Below, piece after piece: positions 32,352 to 39,019 of a stretch of 39,019 nucleotides of DNA. The position numbers and the translations under genes are program-made. Within the stretch, counting starts at the first letter, position 1, and each line of letters begins with the position of its first letter. The notes under the pieces are model-generated. The model searched no databases, was not told where the DNA came from, and was given only the letters and a program-made list of their open reading frames with translations. This DNA is from Saprospiraceae bacterium (GTDB lineage Bacteria > Bacteroidota > Bacteroidia > Chitinophagales > Saprospiraceae): assembly GCA_020628855.1 (NCBI GenBank), contig JAHDEL010000028.1, forward strand, positions 1 to 39,019. The letters run 5' to 3'.

Positions 32352-35300
32352 CTAATCTATTAGTATCAATTTCTTCACTTCTCTTTCTCCACCAACCTGT
32401 ACTTCCATTGTGTACACGCCTCTTGCGTAAGCTGATACATCGATTTGATATCTGTACTTTCCTGTTTCAGCACCTGCTTTAAGCATCTGATTGCTTAATA
32501 CTCGCTGACCAGCTTCATTAGATATGCTAACCAATACGTCACTTCCGCCAACTTCTACATTTACTTCAAGTGTTACACTTGTTACAGCAGGGTTAGGGAA
32601 TAATCTAGCACTATTAAGTACTTCTACACCTTCAACAGTGATCACAACTACATCGCTGTAGCTAGTCTCACCACTCTCTTGTACCATCTTCACTCTATAG
32701 TAGTACTCTCCAGCTTTTTCGCTATCGTAATCATCGAATGTGTAAACAGCTTCTGTATCACTCTGCGTAGACAGTTTCTGACCTACTAACTCAAAGTCAG
32801 TGCTAGCAAATCTTCTTTCTACTTCGTAGTGTGTTACATCAAGATCTTGAGCTACTGCCCATGTTACTACATTGATCTCATCAACTCTTTCTCCTTTAAT
32901 ACCTAACCATGCGTTAGATAAGATAGAAGACTGAATCAATCCTGCATCAACATTAGGAATATGCTCTCCTGGTACTGTTGTGTACAATGTCGTTGTATTC
33001 AATCCATTACTGTGATCAACATCACTATCCATGTCTTCAGTAGACATGTTAGGTATCGTTGTAGTGTAACCAACTGGTGGTACAAACTCTACATAGTACT
33101 GATCTTGCATCAAGTAGTCAGCAAGGTAGTTACCATTGACATCAGTTGTTGTCTCAGTGATTAATGAACCAACAGAGTTATACACTCTTACAAGTACTCC
33201 TTCAGCACCTTGCTCGAAGTCATCCTGCTTACCATTGCTATTCGTATCATACCATACTCTATCTCCCAATGTTGCTTGAGGATAGTATCCAGCACCAACA
33301 TCACAACTCTCATCACCACATCTCAATACGATTGTAGATGTTGTACCCGGTCCATTAGCATTAGTCACATCATTGTCAATCTCTTCATCATTACCAACGT
33401 TTGCAACTGCAGGTACTAGACCTGTAGGAGGTATAATATGCTTCACATAGTATGTTCCTGGAGGTACACACATTTTCCAGTATCCATCATCAGAAGGTGT
33501 TCCTGGCTTATGTCCAGTATACATGTAATCCCAAAGTGCGAATCCAGTACCGTTATCTCTGTAGACTTCTACTTTGATTCCGTTGATACCATTTTCGTTA
33601 CCATCGAATACATTGTTCTTATTCTCATCGTAGAAAACAAGATCTCCAAGTAAGATACACTCATAGTATCCAGCATCACCGCCATCAAGATCACACTCAG
33701 CTGGTGCTAAGTAAGTTGTAGCAGTAGTACCTTCTCCATTACTTCCGTCAACATCACTGTTCAGACCTGCATTCGTACCCATGTTAGGGAATGTAAGCTC
33801 ATATCCCGTTGGAGCGAAGAACTTCAAGTAGTAATCGCCAGGATAGATCAAGTCGAATAAGTATGAACCATCAGTATCAGTAAATGTGTATGCTATCATA
33901 ACTCCATTTGCATTGAATAACTCTACTCTTACACCTGCAAGACCAGACTCATTGGCATCTTGGATACCGTCACCATCGCAATCTTCCCATACTGAATCTC
34001 CAATCTTAGCTAAGATTAGTAGACCAGCATCAACATCATGATTTCTCTCTCCCGGCTCTAAGTAGATACACTCAGTTTGTCCATCAAGATTCACATCACT
34101 ATCTGCAGTCTCATCAGATCCTACATTCATGAATGTCCAATCACAACCTTCCGGTAAATTGCTTGCATCAAATGTCAGCTGGTAGCTTCCATTAATGATA
34201 CCTGGTAATAGCTGATCGAATAAGTAGTATCCGTTAGCATCAGTGTATACTGTATCAGTTACCCATGGATCCATTGGCTCACCATCACATCTTGTAATGA
34301 TTACTCTTATTCCTTCTACGCCAGCCTCTCCTGGATCTTGGATACCGTCACCATCAACATCTTTCCACACAGTATCTCCGATCTCACTAGTAACTAGTAC
34401 TTCAGCAGCATCATTATCATCTTCGTCGTCATCACCTTCGTTGAAAGGATCATTGATGTCTTCGTCGATAACGTTGTCGTTCTCGTCACCATTGAAGATG
34501 TTATCATCATCTGGTCCGTCCACTAGATCATTATCATTATCCGGATCATTGTCTGGATAACTATCTGCATCCTCTTCAGGATTACCATCTTCATCTAACA
34601 TCTCAGTCACCTCAGCTTCATTGTACCAGTCTGATACTTCTGCACCTGGAGGCACTGTAACTTCAAGGTTTAATACGAGTGGCACTACTGCTCCTGGAGC
34701 AACTGGTCCCGGTATTGTGTACTCAAGGTTACCTCCAAATCCTACTGCCCATCCTGGGTTAATTGCAGGATCGAATAAGTATCCAGGTCTCAAGTAATCA
34801 GTGATAAGTACATCGTACACACTCTGGTTACCTTGGTTATACACATCGATATGGAACTCAACGATATCGCCTGGGATAAATGGTCCGATACTATCGATAC
34901 CCATCCAAGTAGAGATCTTAGTTAACGCTAAGTCATAGACTTCGATCATCGCTGGATCATGATCATCCTCATCGTTAGGATCATCAGTCTCATCATCGAT
35001 AGGGTCTCCATCATTATCTGGATCATTGTCAGGGTTACTGTCAATATCATCCTGAGGATTACCATCTTCATCCTGTGCAGATACAATCTCTGATGCATTT
35101 GTCCATGCTTCAGCATAATCACCACAGTTGATAACTTCTAGATCAAATGTTACTTGAGCAGATGCTGAAGGTAGTATAGGCCCAGCGAATGTGTATGTTA
35201 CCATTCTTGTAGCTGAGTTATAGCTAAATCCAAGTGCATCATTACTGCTTACGTATTCTAGTCCGCATGGTAGGTAATCTACCACTAGGATATTAGTAGC

Positions 35301-38300
35301 TGTTATTGTTCCTTGGTTGATTACTGTAATCGCATAAGGAATAACATCTCCATAATTTACAGTCTCTGTAACTAATGGCTGCTTAATCTGCGCTAAGTCA
35401 AAGAACTCAGGACCAGCTGGATCGGAATCATCTTCGTCGCCACCATCTGAAGGATCTTCATTGATCTCATCATCATCAGCATCTCCTGGATTAACAGGAT
35501 TGTCATTGTCTGGATCATCATCCGGAGTACTATCAGCATCTGTCGGTGGGTCATTATTTGGATCAGTATCATCATCAGCAGCTGTAATCTCAGCCCCGTT
35601 ATAATAATCAGATCCACCTGAGCCTGTCTCAATTAATTCAAGAACTATTGTTACAGGAACAGTCTGTCCAGCTCCAACGAATGGTACTGTAGTCTGAGCT
35701 ACATCTCCATTGAGCGTCCAACCAGCATTCATACCGTTATCAAATGCATATCCTGCAGGGATATAATCTGATACAAGTACATTGAATGCATCCACATTAC
35801 CTTGATTTACAACATTAATTGTAAATGTGAGGTCATCACCATAGCTATATGGAGAAGGTGTGTCAAGTACTTTGTACAATGCAAGGTCAAATACCTCAAT
35901 TGTCTCTGGATCATTGTCGTCCTCATCATCTGGATGATCAGTTTCATCATCGATCGTCATATCATTATCCGGATCATCATCTGGAGTACTATCAACGTCA
36001 TCCTGAGGATTACCTTCATCATCCGTTGCACTTTCTATCTCAGCTACATTAGACCATCCATCCTGTGAATTAGGAGTACATGGCACTACTTGTAATTGTA
36101 AGCTTACTTGTGCAAAGGCACCTGGGTTAATGATTCCTGTAAATATTGTTTGTGCCTGACTTGTTCCAGCATCATAAGTCCAATCAGCATCATTGACTGA
36201 TAAGTACTCTAGACCACATGGTAAGAAGTCATTTACAACTACATTACTAGCAGGTACATTACCTTGGTTATACACTGTTATAGTGTACGTAATAATATCA
36301 TCATAACTGAATGGTCCAGTCTCAGTAGTTGTCTTAATAAGTGCTAAGTCAAATACATCAATACCAGCTGGGTCATGATCATCTTCATCTCCTCCATCAG
36401 CAGGATCTTCGTTGATCTCGTCATCGTTTTCATCACCCGGCTCTACTGGATTATCATTGTCTGGGAAATCATCTGGCTGACTATCTACGTCATCCACTGG
36501 ATCTCCATTTTCATCAGTTGCATCACTAATCTCAGCATAGTTATCCCAATCACCATCAGCACCTGTTGTAGGAGCTAATTCAAGAGTGAGTGGTACAGTT
36601 ACCTGTCCATTAGCTGGGATCATTGTTGGTATAGTGTACGTCAATGTACCATTACCATTATCTGTCCAACCTGGATTATCTGCAGCATTGAAGATGTAAC
36701 CTACAGGCATGTAGTCTGTAATCTCAACATTTGCAGCAGTGATATTTCCTTGGTTGAATACTGTAATACCGAAGTCTACATCATCACCATAAGCATATGG
36801 TCCGCTTGATGTTACTGTCTTAATCAATGCTAAGTCAAATAACGGCGTAACTATAAACTCTTCTGGATCGTGATCGTCTTCATCACCATTGGTATTGTCT
36901 GTGTCATTGTCACCACCAAATGGATCTGTATTGTCAGTGTCTGGTGTACTATCAATATCTGTCACAGGATCTCCAGCACCATCCGTAGCACCACTGATCT
37001 CTGCCCAGTTCACATGTGTACCTCCAGAACAATCTCCAACCATCAATGTGATGTCCACATTAAATGACTGACCTGACGTCAATGGAGCTGGCAATAAACC
37101 GTTAGCAACACTATACATGATACTTGCTGTACCATCATTGTTGTCAGTCCAGTCAGCATCATCAAGTGTAGTACATGCTGGTAAGTAGTCGATTATCTCG
37201 ATGTTATCAGCTGCAACATCTCCTTGATTAGTCACTTGTATTCTAAATGTGATATTATCACCTTCAGAAACTTCATTCAACTGTCCTGGAGCAATAATCT
37301 TGATTAATGCAAGATCAAAGTCATCACCAACATTTGGATCTCCTGGATCAAAGATGTTGATTACTTCAGGATCATGATCATCTTCATCGTTTGTACCATC
37401 ACCATCAGTTTGGTTATCTGTACCATACATGTCATTACCCTGATCATCATCTGGCGTACTGTCTATATCTGTAACAGGGTTACCATTTCCATCAGTAGCA
37501 TCTTCAATCTCTGCCCAGTTAATCTCCTGACCAACTGCACATCCATTAATCTGTATAGCTATTGGCACCATTACGCTCTGTCCTGGTTGAAGAGGAGTAG
37601 GCAATGTACCATTTGCAACACTAATCACTCTTACTGCAGTATGCGTAACAGCGTCGTAGAACCAATTTGGATCAACAAGGTCGAAGCAAGCTGGTAAATA
37701 GTCAACTACTTCGATATCATCAGCAGCAACATTTCCTTGGTTGAAGACATTGATCTCGAAGACTACAACATCACCATCAGCGACATTACCAGACTGACCT
37801 GGAGCAAGTGTCTTAGTTAATGCTAAGTCAAACTCTGGATCAACCACAGGGCTAATCGTAATCACCTCAGGATCATGATCATCCTCATCAGTGCCAGGGT
37901 TATCACTACCTGGAGTTCCTGTACCATCACCACCAGTCACGTCGTCAGTATTTCCATCAGGAACACCACCACCATCATTAGTGTCATCACCATCAGGTGT
38001 GCTATCAATATCATTTACAGGATCACCATTTTCATCAGTTGCATCCTCAATCTCTGCATAATTTACTATTGTTCCTGTAGGACATCCTGCAAGATTCAAT
38101 GTGATTGGAACTGTAACACTTGCACCAGGAGCAAGAGGGAATGATAAGTATCCATTTGCTACACTTAGAGTAATGCTCGCAGTACCGTCAAAATTATCTG
38201 TCCATGCTGCATCAGCTAGAGATGCACATGCAGGCATGTAATCAATCACATCAATATTGTCAGCAGCAACAGTTCCTTGGTTAAAGACTGTAATATTGAA

Positions 38301-39019
38301 TGACACCACACTGTTCGTCGGTACTGTACTTGGAGCACCTATCGGCAGTGTTTTAGTCAATGCTAAATCAAACACCTCTTCTAATTCATCCATCACAGTA
38401 ACTGTCTCTGGATCATGATCATCTTCATCATCTGTACCGTTACCATCTGTCTGATCATCATCTCCAAATGGATCATTGTTTGGATCATCATCTGGCGTAC
38501 TATCTACATCAGTTACTGGATCACCATTACCGTCAGTAGCTCCTTCGATCTCTGCATAATTTGTCTGATCTGTACCATTACATGTCGTTCCTACTTGGAG
38601 TGTTAACTCGACTGGAACACTCTGTCCAGGTAATAATGCCCCTGCAAGACCACCATTCGCAACGCTTAGCATAATGCTCGCAGTTCCATCAAAGTTGTCT
38701 GTCCAATCAGCATCTGCAAGTGAGAAGCAAGAAGGTATATAATCAACTACCTGAATATTATCTGCAGGTACATTTCCTTGGTTAATCACATAGATTTCAT
38801 AGTTAACAAAGTCACCAGGCATCACTGTTGGACTCTGTCCAGGAGCTAATACTTTAACTAGTGCTAAGTCAAAAATTTCTGCTACTGGATTATCAACTGG
38901 AACATCAGCTGGATCGTGATCATCTTCATCTGTAGTCCCATCTCCATCTGTCTGATTATCATCTCCAAATGGATCATCATTTGTTCCGTCAGGATTACTA
39001 TCTATGTCAGTCACTGGAT
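32352..39019 (-). CDS. Giant T9SS surface protein with DUF11 and SdrD-B-like repeats (N-terminus outside window)
   Basis: The frame is open to the window edge, so at least 2222 residues lack the start. From N- to C-terminus there are nine repeats beginning F/YDLA (34383-38873), each a DUF11-like beta-sandwich of about 110 residues plus an Asp-rich linker (DSTPDDDPxNDPFGDDD style, likely calcium binding). Four SdrD-B/CNA-B-like domains follow (32931-34382, starts such as IGDTVWKDVDGDGIQD). Then come an FN3-like region (about 32630-32930) and a T9SS type A sorting domain (LFPNPAVTSVTLEV, ending REVKKLILID). The protein should be exported and anchored on the cell surface, perhaps as an adhesin or stalk-like fibre. 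Function is inferred from architecture only. The fragment seen at the window edge is the linker of a further repeat. Confidence 0.92.
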   Translation of the reverse strand, partial: PVTDIDSNPDGTNDDPFGDDNQTDGDGTTDEDDHDPADVPVDNPVAEIFDLALVKVLAPGQSPTVMPGDFVNYEIYVINQGNVPADNIQVVDYIPSCFSLADADWTDNFDGTASIMLSVANGGLAGALLPGQSVPVELTLQVGTTCNGTDQTNYAEIEGATDGNGDPVTDVDSTPDDDPNNDPFGDDDQTDGNGTDDEDDHDPETVTVMDELEEVFDLALTKTLPIGAPSTVPTNSVVSFNITVFNQGTVAADNIDVIDYMPACASLADAAWTDNFDGTASITLSVANGYLSFPLAPGASVTVPITLNLAGCPTGTIVNYAEIEDATDENGDPVNDIDSTPDGDDTNDGGGVPDGNTDDVTGGDGTGTPGSDNPGTDEDDHDPEVITISPVVDPEFDLALTKTLAPGQSGNVADGDVVVFEINVFNQGNVAADDIEVVDYLPACFDLVDPNWFYDAVTHTAVRVISVANGTLPTPLQPGQSVMVPIAIQINGCAVGQEINWAEIEDATDGNGNPVTDIDSTPDDDQGNDMYGTDNQTDGDGTNDEDDHDPEVINIFDPGDPNVGDDFDLALIKIIAPGQLNEVSEGDNITFRIQVTNQGDVAADNIEIIDYLPACTTLDDADWTDNNDGTASIMYSVANGLLPAPLTSGQSFNVDITLMVGDCSGGTHVNWAEISGATDGAGDPVTDIDSTPDTDNTDPFGGDNDTDNTNGDEDDHDPEEFIVTPLFDLALIKTVTSSGPYAYGDDVDFGITVFNQGNITAANVEITDYMPVGYIFNAADNPGWTDNGNGTLTYTIPTMIPANGQVTVPLTLELAPTTGADGDWDNYAEISDATDENGDPVDDVDSQPDDFPDNDNPVEPGDENDDEINEDPADGGDEDDHDPAGIDVFDLALIKTTTETGPFSYDDIITYTITVYNQGNVPASNVVVNDFLPCGLEYLSVNDADWTYDAGTSQAQTIFTGIINPGAFAQVSLQLQVVPCTPNSQDGWSNVAEIESATDDEGNPQDDVDSTPDDDPDNDMTIDDETDHPDDEDDNDPETIEVFDLALYKVLDTPSPYSYGDDLTFTINVVNQGNVDAFNVLVSDYIPAGYAFDNGMNAGWTLNGDVAQTTVPFVGAGQTVPVTIVLELIETGSGGSDYYNGAEITAADDDTDPNNDPPTDADSTPDDDPDNDNPVNPGDADDDEINEDPSDGGDEDDSDPAGPEFFDLAQIKQPLVTETVNYGDVIPYAITVINQGTITATNILVVDYLPCGLEYVSSNDALGFSYNSATRMVTYTFAGPILPSASAQVTFDLEVINCGDYAEAWTNASEIVSAQDEDGNPQDDIDSNPDNDPDNDGDPIDDETDDPNDEDDHDPAMIEVYDLALTKISTWMGIDSIGPFIPGDIVEFHIDVYNQGNQSVYDVLITDYLRPGYLFDPAINPGWAVGFGGNLEYTIPGPVAPGAVVPLVLNLEVTVPPGAEVSDWYNEAEVTEMLDEDGNPEEDADSYPDNDPDNDNDLVDGPDDDNIFNGDENDNVIDEDINDPFNEGDDDEDDNDAAEVLVTSEIGDTVWKDVDGDGIQDPGEAGVEGIRVIITRCDGEPMDPWVTDTVYTDANGYYLFDQLLPGIINGSYQLTFDASNLPEGCDWTFMNVGSDETADSDVNLDGQTECIYLEPGERNHDVDAGLLILAKIGDSVWEDCDGDGIQDANESGLAGVRVELFNANGVMIAYTFTDTDGSYLFDLIYPGDYYLKFFAPTGYELTFPNMGTNAGLNSDVDGSNGEGTTATTYLAPAECDLDGGDAGYYECILLGDLVFYDENKNNVFDGNENGINGIKVEVYRDNGTGFALWDYMYTGHKPGTPSDDGYWKMCVPPGTYYVKHIIPPTGLVPAVANVGNDEEIDNDVTNANGPGTTSTIVLRCGDESCDVGAGYYPQATLGDRVWYDTNSNGKQDDFEQGAEGVLVRVYNSVGSLITETTTDVNGNYLADYLMQDQYYVEFVPPVGYTTTIPNMSTEDMDSDVDHSNGLNTTTLYTTVPGEHIPNVDAGLIQSSILSNAWLGIKGERVDEINVVTWAVAQDLDVTHYEVERRFASTDFELVGQKLSTQSDTEAVYTFDDYDSEKAGEYYYRVKMVQESGETSYSDVVVITVEGVEVLNSARLFPNPAVTSVTLEVNVEVGGSDVLVSISNEAGQRVLSNQMLKAGAETGKYRYQIDVSAYARGVYTMEVQVGGEREVKKLILID
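32931..34382 (-). repeat. Four tandem SdrD-B/CNA-B-like domains
   Basis: The four domains start near 34382, 34004, 33653 and 33269 (minus strand 5' ends), each opening with a GDxVW/F motif and an acidic D-G-D-G or N-x-N-G loop, and ending with DAGL or GAGYY. They form a stalk between the DUF11 array and the sorting region. Confidence 0.85.
34383..38873 (-). repeat. Nine tandem DUF11-type repeats with Asp-rich linkers
   Basis: Repeat starts (minus strand, 5' ends) are 38873, 38372, 37832, 37319, 36839, 36353, 35891, 35402 and 34937, with lengths 501, 540, 513, 480, 486, 462, 489, 465 and 555 bp. Repeats 1-4 share a form with DYxPAC and SVANG. Repeats 5-9 share a second form, alternating between GYxF and CGLEY variants. 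Part of a tenth repeat's linker precedes them at the window edge. Confidence 0.9.
34938..36839 (-). repeat. Higher-order two-domain duplication inside the DUF11 array
   Basis: Repeats 5+6 (35892-36839) and 7+8 (34938-35891) form two copies of a didomain unit, 948 and 954 bp. The first member of each has a GYxF core and a linker with DDEINEDP, DGGDEDD and DPAG. The second has a CGLEY core and a linker with DDETD and DEDD. Linker matching makes duplication of a pair more likely than of single domains. Confidence 0.65.

Noticed and set aside
35802-38606. Many short plus-strand frames opposite the DUF11 array
   Set aside because: They have Ile/Thr/Ser/Val-rich composition expected from the antisense of Asp-rich repeats and show no independent signal.
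34383-38873. Regular repeats suggestive of a CRISPR array
   Set aside because: The units are about 460-555 bp, coding and in frame, so they are protein domain repeats rather than CRISPR.

Overview
The window reads as a chromosomal segment from a low-GC, probably marine Bacteroidota (Saprospiria- or Flavobacteriia-like; lineage is inference). The evidence is TAnnTTTG-type -7 promoter elements, two proteins with type IX secretion (T9SS) C-terminal sorting domains, a MoxR/DUF58/BatA operon, PorT-like barrels, and many lipoproteins with short SPII signals. There is no sign of an integrated phage, insertion sequence or CRISPR array. Genes are closely packed, with several start/stop overlaps.

Layout. 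(1) 1-850: the 3' end of a CAT-anticodon tRNA with a strong terminator, then a broken Cys-rich lipoprotein gene. (2) 858-4437, minus strand: an aminolipid-type group consisting of a two-domain VOC protein and a serine-palmitoyltransferase-like enzyme 1 nt apart, a reductase-like SDR, and a DUF1801 protein. (3) 4497-5650: an NTF2-fold lipoprotein and an aquaporin lacking the usual selectivity-filter arginine. (4) 5786-9657, minus: moxR, DUF58, a BatD-like membrane protein and batA, coupled by overlaps. (5) 9795-15270, plus: a GH36-type alpha-galactosidase, a small membrane protein, a TPR-PAS histidine kinase, a stand-alone receiver and a DinB-fold protein. (6) 15461-19355: a tricorn-like protease and a cyclophilin. 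(7) 19356-23778, minus: four tightly coupled genes encoding an AurF-like diiron oxygenase, an OleA-like thiolase, an OleC-like ligase and an OleD-like reductase, with no OleB. (8) 23938-27988, minus: a cytochrome c/copper monooxygenase/T9SS fusion and two tandem lipoprotein serpins. (9) 28122-32273: two outer-membrane barrels, a GH73-LysM hydrolase, a DUF937 protein and a TPR lipoprotein. (10) 32352 to the window edge, minus: a giant repetitive surface protein with nine DUF11-type repeats, four SdrD-B-like domains and a T9SS sorting domain, N-terminus outside the window.

The most interesting unit is region 7. OleA, OleD and OleC together would condense two acyl chains, reduce the ketone and close a beta-lactone. 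Without the OleB decarboxylase the lactone, or something derived from it, should persist, and the co-transcribed diiron oxygenase suggests an extra oxidation. The tandem serpins with different predicted P1 residues and the copper monooxygenase fusion are the next most notable. All functional calls are from motif reading; no database search was run.
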